From positions 1-64,000 of the forward strand of contig NZ_SCTC01000022.1 of NCBI RefSeq assembly GCF_004299445.1: a DNA stretch of 64,000 bases, written 5' to 3'. The notes under the pieces were generated by a model that searched no databases, had not been told where the DNA came from, and was given only the letters and a program-made list of their open reading frames with translations. The stretch comes from Phenylobacterium sp. Lineage in GTDB: Bacteria > Pseudomonadota > Alphaproteobacteria > Caulobacterales > Caulobacteraceae. Both the position numbers and the translations under genes were made by a program. Each line of letters starts with the position of its first letter. Position 1 is the first letter of the stretch. Positions 8,001 to 16,081 of this stretch are shown piece after piece.

Positions 8001-8539
8001 GCGAGGAGAAGGGGTTTCCCCAGATCGCCGGTTGGGCGCGAGCCGTGCTGGGTTGGGCCAGCGCCCAACGCGGCGCGTCGCGTGAAGGCGCAGGGCTGAT
8101 CCAGCAGGCCATCGGCGACCTCGAAGGGCTGCAGACGCGGGTCTCCGCGCCCCTCTTCCTGGCATACCTCGCCGAAGCCCAGGCCCTGGACGGCGACCCG
8201 GAGGCGGCTTTCGCGACCCTCGACAAGGCGCTCGCAGCCAGCCCTGACGAACGCGTCTATCGGCCCTACGTCCTCATCTGCCGCGGTGAGATCAACCTGC
8301 GGCTCCAACGCCACGCCGAAGCGGAAGGGGATTTTCGCGCCGCGATCGATGAGGCCGACGTCATGGGCGCCGCCGCCTATGCTCTGCGCGCCGCCACCGG
8401 TCTGGCGCGGTCGATGGCCGGACGCGGCAGCGTGGAGGCCGCGCGAGCCCTGCTCACCTCGCGGCTCGATGTGATGGCCTCGGGCGATGAGACCCCCGAC
8501 GTTCAGGCGGCGAGGGCGCTGCTTCGGGAATTGGCTTAA
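5093..8539 (+). CDS. Winged-helix / degenerate cyclase / AAA ATPase / TPR signalling regulator
   Basis: 1148 residues with four regions. Residues about 13-105 are an OmpR/CadC-type winged helix (LEPRVMQVLVTLARRRGEVVSRGDL, then ILTVRGVGFRL). About 135-300 resemble a class III cyclase, but the metal-binding Asp position reads VLSCGLA, so catalysis is unlikely. About 318-600 are an AAA/NTPase module with Walker A GEPGIGKT and Walker B LMLVVEDLHWVD. The rest is helical TPR-like sequence. Such STAND-type regulators bind a ligand or partner through the TPR region and use ATP to switch. The start is uncertain: the only early start codon is a TTG at 5093 with a weak ribosome site. Flanking repeat elements suggest it regulates itself, the PEP-CTERM gene and the transporter downstream. 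Confidence 0.82.
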   Translation: MTATGAGQLADEPAFALGGMTVRPATREVAGDGGVELLEPRVMQVLVTLARRRGEVVSRGDLIASCWAGVVVGDDAINRCIQALRRLGQMRGAFSILTVRGVGFRLDEDASADPGPPVESVPPTSAASAARPASDERRHVTVLSCGLAREPGAAFGPEAWYASNRAWRREASQVARGFGAHVERARGERLVAYFGYPDGQEDAAERALRAGLDIARMKPHGASVQVGIHAGIVVVGRDEAGETEMFGDAPDVAARAQDSAPPGAVIMTGAVHDMVSRIVAAQPSGALPPDGTGAAARLYRAVGVPVATGRGFGPRELSPFVGRDDQMRMLLGSWERVQDGEGQFVVAVGEPGIGKTRLVQEFMARVQDGAHLSIECAGAPLFANTPFHAVAEVVRQGLGWRDADTAAERLATLEAAMARAGLEPAGAVPLVADLLGLPTDQAYPPLTLAPDERRTRLLAALAAWVFALSQERPLMLVVEDLHWVDPSSAELIKMLADQGATSPMMLLCTARPEFQAPWPARSHHTRITLAGLASRPMRALVDGLVARAGMDDELVDAVVRRADGVPLFAEELTRLILDGEGNRPPGPVEAGFIPATLLDSLAARLDRLGHGKAVAQLGSVLGRQFNHGVLAAVSSLSEHDLQAGLAQLADAELIYVRGIAPEATYQFKHALIQDAAHAGLLEADRQALHAAAARTLTTRFADLAEARPEVIARHWTEAGEAAEAITAWTRAAVTAEARHAFVEAEDDYRRALALLSTTPETPARDQHELDLGLALVKVTMTTQGYQSPETVALRARNHALAERGGFLGANTGMRMMAFSLHLMSADWTTVAAYARQARAFADSLGPETDRKWFRFAHAMAPFTAFNHAYYTGDLRTAEAQYRQWQTYQAEGDYDQRITTTIGFCNGALLAWCLGQPAVARERMAMARGWAAQADNAYEVMFAEALDALLQVNLRDAARAEAIAAEAVRFCEEKGFPQIAGWARAVLGWASAQRGASREGAGLIQQAIGDLEGLQTRVSAPLFLAYLAEAQALDGDPEAAFATLDKALAASPDERVYRPYVLICRGEINLRLQRHAEAEGDFRAAIDEADVMGAAAYALRAATGLARSMAGRGSVEAARALLTSRLDVMASGDETPDVQAARALLRELA

Positions 8540-8656
8540 GAGCCGCCCTCGCCCTCTCGACGCTGCCCGACCAGCGCGGACGACGTGGTGAGATAGAGCC
8601 CCTTCGCGAGGGTGAATGCCGCGACCCGAGCGCGGGATTCGTCACGTCGGGAACCA

Positions 8657-8686
8657 CATCGGCAAATCATCGGCAAACCATCGTTT
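8657..8686 (-). promoter_or_regulatory. Second copy of the CGATG/TTTGC repeat element
   Basis: Read on the minus strand this is AAACGATGG, three variable bases, then an 18-base block identical to 4938-4955. It contains CGATG at exact 11-bp spacing separated by TTTGC. It lies about 70 bases upstream of the transporter start at 8755 and just after the regulator gene, so it is a plausible second target of that regulator. Confidence 0.55.
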
Positions 8687-8754
8687 TCTGGCCGTATCGG
8701 CGCCTGACCGGCCCCGGTACTCGGATCGTCATCTGATGGCCCAGGGGGTTCAGA

Positions 8755-10101
8755 ATGGCGTTCCTGCCGGTGACGCAGGGCTTCTTGCCGCTGGTGGAAA
8801 GCCCGCGGCTACGAATGCTCACGGTGTTCCTGTTCTATGTGGCGCAGGGCATCCCCCTCGGCTTCTTCTACGTCGCTATTCCCGCCTACATGGCCAAGAG
8901 CGGCGCCAGCCCAGCACAGATCGCCGCAGTTGTCGGGATGACATCGCTGCCCTGGTCACTGAAGCTGGTGAACGGGTTCATCATCGATCGCTACGCCTAC
9001 TTGCCGATGGGCCGTCGACGTATGTGGATCGTCGGCGCTCAATCCATGATCGTGCTTGGCTGCCTGCTGGGTCTTGGGCTGCAGCCAGGGGGGCAGGACG
9101 TCTTCGTGCTGTCATGCCTGGCGTTTGCCATCAGCCTGGCGACGACTTTCCAGGACGTGGCGATCGACAGCCTGGCCGTCGATATCATGACCGAGGAGGA
9201 GCAGGCGACGGCTGGCGGCGTCATGTTTGGGGCGCAGGCCCTCGGCATGGCCGGGGCCGGCGCGATCTGCGGCTTCCTGATCCAGACCTATGGAATAGCC
9301 GCCGGTTTCGCGGCCTGCGCCATCGGGCTCGCCGTGGTTCTGGCCTATGGCCTGGCGTTGCGGGAGCGTCCGGGGGAAAAGCTCACGCCCTGGTCAGAGG
9401 GGGCCGCTCACCCCCGAAACGTAGAAATCCAGATCGATGCGTGGCTCCCTCTCCTGAAGTCGAGCTTCCGGGCGATCCTGTTGCCCATGAGCCTGTTCTT
9501 CGTGCCATTCCTGCTGATCCGAGCCATCCCTATCGGGGGCACTGAAGCCTACTATCCAGTGCTCACCCGGGAGCTCACCGGTTGGACGATGACCGACTAC
9601 ACGGGCGTCAATGCAGCAGCAAAGCTCGGGTCCGCTGTCTTCGCCCTCACGATCGGGGGATGGATGGTCGCGAAGCTGGGGGGCCAGCGCGCTCTCGCGA
9701 TCCTGTTGCCGATGATGGCGGCTTTGATGCTGGTCCTCGGTCTTGGGAAGCCGCTCTGGAGCGACGGCGGCTTCATGGCGTTGGCGATCTGGTCGAAGGA
9801 ATTCATCGGCATCGCCATCGCGACCGCGACGATACCCATAGCCATGCGCCTCTGTTCACCCGCCGTCGCCGCCACCCAGTTCACCATCTACATGGCGCTA
9901 GCCAATTTTGGTCGTCCCATTGGCGCGTGGCTATCCGGGGCAACGACCGGCGGGCCGGCTCCGGAAATCTTCTTCTTCTTGGTCGCAGCGATATTCTCGG
10001 GCGGCGCTGCTGCGATCTGGCTGGTCAAGCCAGCCACGGTGAGCGCCAAGGTGCAACCCGAGGCTCCGCGCGGGATCGGAACGGCGCCCGCGGAAAACTG
10101 A
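8755..10101 (+). CDS. MFS transporter of the AmpG/PAT type
   Basis: 448 residues with about 12 hydrophobic segments. The N-terminal FYVAQGIPLGFFYVAIPAYM and SLPWSLKLVNGFIIDRY segments, with YLPMGRRRMWI in the first cytoplasmic loop, match the peptide/acetyl-CoA/drug (PAT) branch of the major facilitator superfamily that includes the muropeptide permease AmpG. The substrate cannot be read from sequence. The ATG at 8755 has GGGGG six bases upstream. A CGATG repeat element sits in its upstream region, linking its control to the preceding regulator. It is convergent with the CoA-transferase gene, with a hairpin between them. Confidence 0.82.
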   Translation: MAFLPVTQGFLPLVESPRLRMLTVFLFYVAQGIPLGFFYVAIPAYMAKSGASPAQIAAVVGMTSLPWSLKLVNGFIIDRYAYLPMGRRRMWIVGAQSMIVLGCLLGLGLQPGGQDVFVLSCLAFAISLATTFQDVAIDSLAVDIMTEEEQATAGGVMFGAQALGMAGAGAICGFLIQTYGIAAGFAACAIGLAVVLAYGLALRERPGEKLTPWSEGAAHPRNVEIQIDAWLPLLKSSFRAILLPMSLFFVPFLLIRAIPIGGTEAYYPVLTRELTGWTMTDYTGVNAAAKLGSAVFALTIGGWMVAKLGGQRALAILLPMMAALMLVLGLGKPLWSDGGFMALAIWSKEFIGIAIATATIPIAMRLCSPAVAATQFTIYMALANFGRPIGAWLSGATTGGPAPEIFFFLVAAIFSGGAAAIWLVKPATVSAKVQPEAPRGIGTAPAEN

Positions 10102-10306
10102 AGCGCGCCGCCCAGGGGCGACGGCTCAAGCCCTGTTGGTCGAAGCTTCCTCCGCAACCGGAGCGTCGGGCGCGCCGTCGGGCCGGTGAACAGCGGCTCG
10201 CCGAACGCGGCCGCGACATGGGACCCGCCTTTACGGTTGAGGCGCTCTGCCGGCCGCCCGCCCCCTCCACCATCCGCTCTACGGCCTGCGGCCTCGGCGG
10301 GTGGTC

Positions 10307-10332
10307 CCCCTCCCGCCGCTTCGCGGGGGAGG
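10307..10332. terminator. GC-rich hairpin between convergent genes
   Basis: CCCCTCCCGC (10307-10316) pairs imperfectly with GCGGGGGAGG (10323-10332). It lies between the convergent MFS and CoA-transferase genes, so it can act in both directions. There is no clear T-run. The rest of 10102-10359 shows no gene. Confidence 0.45.
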
Positions 10333-10359
10333 TAAGGTCAGGTGGGTAGTGTCCCCGGC

Positions 10360-11580
10360 CTACCCCTCCCCCAGGTCGATCCCGAACTCGGCCATCACCT
10401 CGTCGGTGTGTTCGCCCAGCTTGGGCGGGTGGCGGCGGAGGTTGCTGGGGGTTCTGGCGAACTTTACCGGGGGCTTCATGAGGCGGTAGGCGCCGACGTC
10501 GGGGTGGGCGTAGGTCTGGAAGAATTCCACGGCCTTGAGATGGGGATCGTCGGGGAGGTCGTCGAGCTGGTTGGTCTTCACCACCGGGATCGACAGGGGC
10601 TTGAGGATATCGAGCCACTCCTGAGTGGTCTTGGTGGCCGCGGCCTGTTCGATCATGCCGTAGAGCTCGCGGGTGTGTTTGGCGCGGGTGGCGTAGTCGG
10701 CGAAGCGGGGGTCGCTCTTGACCTGCTCGCCGAAGCCGGCGGCGTCGAAGAACTGGTCCCACTGTTTGTCGGTGTAGGGCAGGAGGCCGATGTAGCCGTC
10801 CTTGGTCTTGAACGGCTTGCGGTTGGGATTGACCACCCGCTGGTAGCCCCACTGGCCGGTCGGCGGCTGGAACGTGTGGTCGTAGAGGTGCTCGACCAGG
10901 AGGAAGCTGGTCACGCACTCGAACATCGGCACCTCGACGAACTGGCCCTCGCCCGTGCGGGCGCGGTGCAGCAGGGCCGCGGTGACGGCTTGCGACAGGA
11001 ACAGGCCCGAGACCTTGTCGGCCACCAGGGTGGGCAGGATGCGCGGGGTGGGGTCGCCGTCGGTGCGGGGCAGGATGTCGGCCATGCCCGAGGCCGACTG
11101 GATCAGGTCGTCATAGGCCGGCTCGCCCGCGTAGGGGCCATCCGAGCCGTAGCCGGCGGCGTGGACGAAGACGATGTCGGGCTTGATGGCCGCGACATCC
11201 TCGTAGGCGAGGCCCAGGCGCTTCATGCCCTCGTAGCGGACCGAGGAGGCGATGACGTCGCAGCCCTTGATGATCTTGGTCAGCGCCCGCTTGCCGGCGG
11301 GGGACTTCAGGTCGAGCAGGATCGAGCGCTTGTTGCGGTTGATGGTGAGGAAGATGGGGCCCATGCCCTTGGGCGCGCCCTCGGGCAGGTGGCCGGCCCA
11401 GCGCATGATGTCGCCGCCGTCGCCGCGGCCTGAGCCCGGGTCTTCCAGCTTGATCACGTCGGCGCCCTGGTCGGCGAGGATCTGGGTGCCGTAGGCGCCG
11501 TTCACGACGCTGGTCAGGTCGAGGATGCGGATGCCGCTCAAGGGGCCGGTGGGCTTGTCGGCGAACGTCCTGGCGGTCAT
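10360..11580 (-). CDS. CaiB/BaiF family (family III) CoA-transferase
   Basis: 406 residues, the usual length of the family. The N-terminus LSGIRILDLTSVVNGAYGTQILADQGADVIKLEDPGSGRGD is the typical CaiB/BaiF start, with the conserved KLEDPG(S)GD turn. The segments NRNKRSILLDLKSPAGK and AYDDLIQSASGMADI are also family hallmarks; the Asp in AYDDLIQ is the expected catalytic carboxylate. The enzyme moves CoA between acyl donors and acceptors. It follows the IclR gene on the same strand with a 10-base gap and GAGAGGA before the ATG, so it is probably in the same unit. With the divergent dehydrogenase and hydratase it suggests catabolism of a carboxylic acid through CoA thioesters; the substrate is unknown. 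Confidence 0.9.
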   Translation of the reverse strand: MTARTFADKPTGPLSGIRILDLTSVVNGAYGTQILADQGADVIKLEDPGSGRGDGGDIMRWAGHLPEGAPKGMGPIFLTINRNKRSILLDLKSPAGKRALTKIIKGCDVIASSVRYEGMKRLGLAYEDVAAIKPDIVFVHAAGYGSDGPYAGEPAYDDLIQSASGMADILPRTDGDPTPRILPTLVADKVSGLFLSQAVTAALLHRARTGEGQFVEVPMFECVTSFLLVEHLYDHTFQPPTGQWGYQRVVNPNRKPFKTKDGYIGLLPYTDKQWDQFFDAAGFGEQVKSDPRFADYATRAKHTRELYGMIEQAAATKTTQEWLDILKPLSIPVVKTNQLDDLPDDPHLKAVEFFQTYAHPDVGAYRLMKPPVKFARTPSNLRRHPPKLGEHTDEVMAEFGIDLGEG

Positions 11581-11590
11581 CTCATTCCTC

Positions 11591-12331
11591 TCACGCGTGT
11601 TCCAGCCATTGGATCATCGCCTGGAGATCGGCGACGATCGCATCCTTCTTCTCGTCGAGGCGCGCGACCGCGCCCGCCACGCCCACGGCCGCAACCCGGC
11701 CGAACGGCCCCTTGGGCAGGGCGGCGCCAATCACGCCCACGCCGGGCGAGATGGCGTTTTTCGAGAGCGCGTAGCCGCGGGCCCGCACCTCGCCCACCCG
11801 GGCCATCAGTTCCTCGCGCGACTGTACGCCGCCTTCCCCAGCGGCATTGATACGCCTGCGCAGCCGTTCGATCTCGGCGTCGGTCTTACCGGACAGTAGG
11901 ACCAGGCCCAGGCCCGATCGGGCCAGGGGCCGCAGCGTGCCGGGCGGCACCCGGACCTGCAGGGGCTCGGCCGAATGGATCAGGTGGACGTACTGGGCGT
12001 GGAGGTCGCTCTGGACGGCCAGTATGACCGTCTCGCCGGTCTTCCTGTGGAGGTCTTCCAGCGCCGGGAGCAGCTGGCCGTCGCCGAACAGGGCCCCCGG
12101 CACCCATGCGCCCAGCACCGCGATGCGCATGGTGGGGAAGTAGGTGCGCCGCTCGCGGTCGTAGTCGAGGTAGCCCAGCTGGACGAGCGACTTCATCAGC
12201 GCCGAGCCCGACGAGGTGGGATAGCCCAGCTCGTCCAGGATCTCCTTCAGCGCCAGGGGCCGCTTGTGGCGCGCGAAGACCTCGAGGATCTCCAGCGCCC
12301 GCTGGGCCGACTTGACCGCGCCGTCCGCCAC
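11591..12331 (-). CDS. IclR-family transcriptional regulator
   Basis: 246 residues from a GTG at 12331 with AAGGA upstream. The open frame extends to 12433 but that would run translation through the operator, so the shorter form is preferred (GTG at 12361 is an alternative). Residues about 5-65 are the IclR winged helix (KSAQRALEILEVFARHKRPLALKEILDELGYP); the remainder is the effector-binding GAF-like domain (GETVILAVQSDLHAQYVHLI, then RARGYALSKNAISPGVGVIGAAL). It is divergent from the acyl-CoA dehydrogenase and upstream of the CoA-transferase. It most likely controls both sides in response to a pathway acid or its CoA ester. Confidence 0.88.
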   Translation of the reverse strand: MADGAVKSAQRALEILEVFARHKRPLALKEILDELGYPTSSGSALMKSLVQLGYLDYDRERRTYFPTMRIAVLGAWVPGALFGDGQLLPALEDLHRKTGETVILAVQSDLHAQYVHLIHSAEPLQVRVPPGTLRPLARSGLGLVLLSGKTDAEIERLRRRINAAGEGGVQSREELMARVGEVRARGYALSKNAISPGVGVIGAALPKGPFGRVAAVGVAGAVARLDEKKDAIVADLQAMIQWLEHA

Positions 12332-12366
12332 GATTCCCAGATCCTTACGCCAACCGTCCACATATA

Positions 12367-12381
12367 TGGAAATGACATCCA
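12367..12381. promoter_or_regulatory. IclR-type operator
   Basis: TGGAAATGACATCCA is a 15-bp imperfect palindrome that matches the enterobacterial IclR consensus TGGAAATNATTTCCA at all but two positions. Flanking CATAT sequences on both sides extend the symmetry. It sits in the divergent gap between the IclR gene and the acyl-CoA dehydrogenase, where an autoregulatory operator is expected. Confidence 0.6.
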
Positions 12382-12465
12382 CATATGGGCGAAACTCGAT
12401 GGAGCTAGTATCCCCTTGCGTCGGCCTGTTCAATGGCCCGGAACAAAGGCAGACGAGGAAGCGCC

Positions 12466-13632
12466 ATGGACTTCGAGCTTTCCGAAGAGCACCGCATGCT
12501 CAAGGACCTGGTGGCGAAGTTCGTGCGCGACGAGCTGGCGCCGCTGGAAGCCGGGGTGATGCAGCGCGAGGCCGAGGGCAAGGGCATGACCCTGGACCCC
12601 GCCGACCATGCCCGCCTGGACGCCCGCGCTCACGAGCTGGGCCTGTTCGGCCTGGACGCGCCTGAGGACGTGGGCGGGTCTGACCTGCCGATGCAGGCGA
12701 TGGTGGGCGTCGAGGAGGAGATGGGGCGGTGCATGACCCCCTACACCCTGCCGCCGGACAGCCCGAACCTGCGGATGCTGATGGCGACCGTGAACGACCG
12801 CCAGCGCGAGGCCTACCTGGCGCCGTATGTGGCCGGCAAGATCAGCTCGGCCATCGGGATTTCCGAGCCGGGCGCCGGGTCTGACCCGGCCGGTATGACC
12901 ACCTATGCGGTGCGCGACGGCGACGACTGGGTGATTAACGGCCGGAAAATCTGGATCACGCGGGCGGCCGAGTCGGACTTCACGATCCTGATGGCCGTGA
13001 CCGACAAGGAGAAGGGCGCGCGCGGGGGCATGAGCGCGTTCCTGGTCGACCGGGGCACGCCGGGGTTCAACATCCTGCGGCGGATCCCGATGCTGGGCGG
13101 GCAGTACAGCTACGAGATCGCGCTGGAGGACTGCCGGGTCGAGGGCTGGAAGCTGCTGGGCCAGGAGGGCCAGGGCTTCGCGCCGATGCAGGTGCGCCTG
13201 GGCACGCGGCGGATCCAGATGGCGGCCTGGTCGGTGGGCATGGCGCAGCGGGCGCTGGACATGGTCATCGAGTATGCTCCGCAGCGGAAGACGTTCGGGC
13301 TGCCGCTCAGCGAGCGCCAGGCGATCCAGTTCTGGGTGGCCGAGGCGGCGACCAAGATCCACGCCACGCGGCTGATGACCTACGACTGCGCCTGGAAGCT
13401 GGACAACGGGCGTGACGTCCGCTCCGAGATCAGCATGATCAAGTGGTTCGCCACCGAGATGGCGTACGAGACCGTGGACCGCGCCATGCAGGCGTTCGGC
13501 GCCATGGGTATGACCAAGGAACTACCGCTGCAGCTGATGCAGGCGAAGCTGCGGACGATGCGGATCTACGATGGGCCCACCGAGGTCCATAAGTGGGTCG
13601 TGGCCAGAAACCTGTTGGGGACGAGACGCTGA
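12466..13632 (+). CDS. Acyl-CoA dehydrogenase family protein
   Basis: 388 residues from the ATG at 12466, chosen for AGGAAG upstream; an earlier ATG at 12433 has none. N-terminal helices (ELSEEHRMLKDLVAKFVRDELAPLE) lead into the FAD-binding middle region with GISEPGAGSDPAGMTTYAVRDGDDWVINGRKIWITRA, then the C-terminal helical domain with QAFGAMGMTKELPLQ and IYDGPTEVHKWVVARNLLG. This is a standard FAD-dependent acyl-CoA dehydrogenase that makes the 2,3-double bond. It overlaps the hydratase gene by one base (TGATG), the next enzyme of beta-oxidation. Substrate chain is unknown. IclR-type control is likely. Confidence 0.92.
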   Translation: MDFELSEEHRMLKDLVAKFVRDELAPLEAGVMQREAEGKGMTLDPADHARLDARAHELGLFGLDAPEDVGGSDLPMQAMVGVEEEMGRCMTPYTLPPDSPNLRMLMATVNDRQREAYLAPYVAGKISSAIGISEPGAGSDPAGMTTYAVRDGDDWVINGRKIWITRAAESDFTILMAVTDKEKGARGGMSAFLVDRGTPGFNILRRIPMLGGQYSYEIALEDCRVEGWKLLGQEGQGFAPMQVRLGTRRIQMAAWSVGMAQRALDMVIEYAPQRKTFGLPLSERQAIQFWVAEAATKIHATRLMTYDCAWKLDNGRDVRSEISMIKWFATEMAYETVDRAMQAFGAMGMTKELPLQLMQAKLRTMRIYDGPTEVHKWVVARNLLGTRR

Positions 13633-14414
13633 TGAAGACGCAATTCGGCGACCATGTGAGCGTCGCGCTCAACGGCAATGTGGCGGTGGTCACCTTGAAC
13701 CGGGGGCCGCACAACTTCGTCTCGGTCGACTTCATGCGCGACCTGGCCGACGCCTGCGACGCGGTCGACGCCAACCCCGACGCCCGGGCCATCGTGCTGC
13801 AGTCCGAGGGCAAGAGCTTCTCGGCCGGGGCCGACTTCAGCTCGTCGACGGATGCGGTGGCCTCGGGCATGGCGGGGATCAACGCCCTCTACGTCGAGGC
13901 CGTGCGGCTCTATTCGGTGGCGACGCCGATCGTGGCGGCGGTGCAGGGCGCGGCGATCGGCGCGGGCCTGGGCCTGGCGCTGGTGGCGGACTTCCGGGTG
14001 GTCAGCCCCGAGGCCCGCTTCTCGGCCAACTTCGTGAAGCTGGGCTTCCACCCCGGCTTCGGCATCACCTACGCCCTGCCCCGGATCGTCGGCGAGCAGA
14101 AGGCGGCGCTCTTGATGCTGACCGGCCGCCGCGTGAAGGGCGACGAGGCCCTGGCCATGGGCCTGGCCGACGAACTGGTCCCGGCGGAAGACCTGCGCGC
14201 CGCGGCCCTGCGCCTGGCCGCCGAGATCGCCGAGAACGCGCCCCTGGCCGTGGTCGAGACCCGCAAGACCCTGCGCGAGGGCCTGGCCGCCGCGATCAAG
14301 GCGCGAACCGATATCGAGCACACCAAGCAGAGCGTGCTGCGCGCCACCGAGGACTTCCAGGAAGGCGTCCGCTCGGTGGCCGAGCGCCGGCCCGGGAACT
14401 TCGTTGGGCGCTAG
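13632..14414 (+). CDS. Enoyl-CoA hydratase/isomerase family protein
   Basis: 260 residues; ATG shares its A with the upstream TGA stop. Crotonase fold: ARAIVLQSEGKSFSAGADFSS forms the first oxyanion segment and VQGAAIGAGLGLALVADFRVVSPEARF the second, followed by KLGFHPGFGITYALPRIVG. It should hydrate or isomerise the enoyl-CoA made by the adjacent dehydrogenase. Some crotonases without the classical Glu pair do other chemistry, so the exact reaction is not certain. It is translationally coupled to the dehydrogenase. Confidence 0.9.
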   Translation: MKTQFGDHVSVALNGNVAVVTLNRGPHNFVSVDFMRDLADACDAVDANPDARAIVLQSEGKSFSAGADFSSSTDAVASGMAGINALYVEAVRLYSVATPIVAAVQGAAIGAGLGLALVADFRVVSPEARFSANFVKLGFHPGFGITYALPRIVGEQKAALLMLTGRRVKGDEALAMGLADELVPAEDLRAAALRLAAEIAENAPLAVVETRKTLREGLAAAIKARTDIEHTKQSVLRATEDFQEGVRSVAERRPGNFVGR

Positions 14415-15222
14415 GGCCGCCCTGATCCTCGCGGCGGCGCTGGCGGCGACGCCGGCGCTGGCGGAGGACAAGCCGTCGGTGGCAGTGCGAACCCGCGCCG
14501 ACGCGGTGGGCGACGTCTATCGGTTCCAGTCGGACAGCCGCTATTCCGAGAACGCCCTCCAGGGCCACGCCACCCAGACCAACACCCAGGTCTTCGAGGT
14601 CCAGGTGCTGGGGGTGTCGGGCGACGGCCTGCGCCTGCGCTACACCCTGAAGGCGGCCAGCCTCACAGACAGCTCGGGGCCGGCCATGGCCACGGCGCTG
14701 AAGGCGCTGGTGGGCGTGCCGCTGGAGTTCCGGGTGCGGGGCGACGGCATGATCGCCGGCCTCGACAACTGGGACGACTTCAAGACCCGCGTCCTGGCCG
14801 CGGTGGACGCCAGCCTCCCGCCCGGCGACCCGATCCGCAACACCTACCACCAGCGCTTCGCCCAGGAGCCGATCAACGCCGCCGAGGACATGGTGCTGGC
14901 CGACGTGCGCCTGATGGCGGTGATGGAGCCGCGCGGCGCCGCCCCGCTGGGCATGTCGGAAGTGGTCGACAACCGCCGCCGCCCGCCGGGCCGCGCGATG
15001 TCGGACATCACGGTCAGCAAGCCCGGCTGCGTGGTCCGGGTGGTGCGCATCAGCGCCTCGCGCACGCCGGGCGTGATCCAGGACCTGACCACCGAGGCCC
15101 AGATCTCGATCCGCGACGGCCGCACCCTCTCGCTCACCCAGCGCCGCGCCGACAAGGCCGGCGGGGACTCGAGCGAGGAACACGTGACGATCAAGCGCCT
15201 GTCGCCCGCGCCGGTGTGCTGA
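14404..15222 (+). CDS. Exported protein of unknown function
   Basis: 272 residues with a signal peptide (RAALILAAALAATPALAEDK). The mature part is rich in beta-strand-like segments (GDVYRFQSDSRYSENALQGHATQTNTQVFEVQVLG) and has a single pair of cysteines, one near the middle of a KPGCVVRVV segment and one at the very C-terminus, which could form a disulfide. No enzyme motif was recognised. It starts at a TTG inside the last codons of the hydratase gene, with GGGA nearby, so it may be read from the same message. A periplasmic location is expected. I do not recognise the family. Confidence 0.6.
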   Translation: MGARAALILAAALAATPALAEDKPSVAVRTRADAVGDVYRFQSDSRYSENALQGHATQTNTQVFEVQVLGVSGDGLRLRYTLKAASLTDSSGPAMATALKALVGVPLEFRVRGDGMIAGLDNWDDFKTRVLAAVDASLPPGDPIRNTYHQRFAQEPINAAEDMVLADVRLMAVMEPRGAAPLGMSEVVDNRRRPPGRAMSDITVSKPGCVVRVVRISASRTPGVIQDLTTEAQISIRDGRTLSLTQRRADKAGGDSSEEHVTIKRLSPAPVC

Positions 15223-15278
15223 GGCAGCTTCCGAGACTGGCCATGTGATGGGTGCGGGGCGCGATGAGGGGGAGGTGG

Positions 15279-16001
15279 ATGATGCTCTGGCCGATTGTCG
15301 CCGCCGCTGCGCTAGCAGGAGCCTGGGGAACAGCGAGCACGGGTCAGACGCCGATTGGCGGATCGTCCCGTTGCGTCGCGCCGGCCGCGGACAAGGACTT
15401 TGCATGGCGGTCCGCATCCGTGCCGGACGGCCAACGCGACGGGCCCGCTGCGCCGCTGTTCAAGGCCGTGATCGATGGGGACCTGGATGGCCTCAAGAGG
15501 CTGCTGGAGCAGGGCCAATCGCCCAACCAGCCGTTGCGTCCGGGCGGCTGGTCCGCGCTGATGGTGGCGGCGCAACTCGATTGCGACGATGCGGTCAAGT
15601 TGCTGATAAATCATGGCTCTGAGGTCAATTATGTCGCCGATGGTAACGGTCGCGCCACGGCGCTCGATATCGCGCTGACCTATGGGGCGCCGCGCGGCAA
15701 CCTCGCCATCTTCTACGCGCTGCTCGATCATGGCGCGGACATGACCATGAAGAAATCCAACGGCCGCGACGTTGTGATCCACGCCGCCGTGATCGGGCAA
15801 ATGGAGCTGGTCAACGAACTGCTCGATCGCGGCTATCGGGGCGACCTGCCGCAACTGTTGCAGACGCTTGAAATCATAGTGGTGGATAGAGCGACCGAGC
15901 CTTTCAGACGCAAGGCGATCGCGAGGGTGAAGGGGTTGCTCAAGGAGCCAAAAGCCGGGGCGAAGTCGGGACAGGAAGCAGGGCCGCGCGCCCCTCAGTG
16001 A
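15279..16001 (+). CDS. Exported ankyrin-repeat protein
   Basis: About 240 residues from an ATG at 15279 (next ATG 15282), both right after GGGGGAGG; upstream starts lack this. A hydrophobic N-terminus (MMLWPIVAAAALAGAWGTAS) is a likely signal or anchor. About four ankyrin-like units follow: APLFKAVIDGDLDGLKRLLEQGQSP, WSALMVAAQLDCDDAVKLLINHGSEV, ATALDIALTYGAP...FYALLDHGADM and RDVVIHAAVIGQMELVNELLDRG. Ankyrin repeats bind proteins; the partner is not evident from neighbours. The tail is Lys/Pro rich. It converges with the LanC-like gene, with a long inverted repeat between. Confidence 0.75.
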   Translation: MMLWPIVAAAALAGAWGTASTGQTPIGGSSRCVAPAADKDFAWRSASVPDGQRDGPAAPLFKAVIDGDLDGLKRLLEQGQSPNQPLRPGGWSALMVAAQLDCDDAVKLLINHGSEVNYVADGNGRATALDIALTYGAPRGNLAIFYALLDHGADMTMKKSNGRDVVIHAAVIGQMELVNELLDRGYRGDLPQLLQTLEIIVVDRATEPFRRKAIARVKGLLKEPKAGAKSGQEAGPRAPQ

Positions 16002-16081
16002 ACCTCGACCAGCGAAGTCGTTTGCGTCCCCGCGCCGGTGTGCTGACCCAGGCGCGGGGGCGCGTCAGCGCCGCTGGAATC

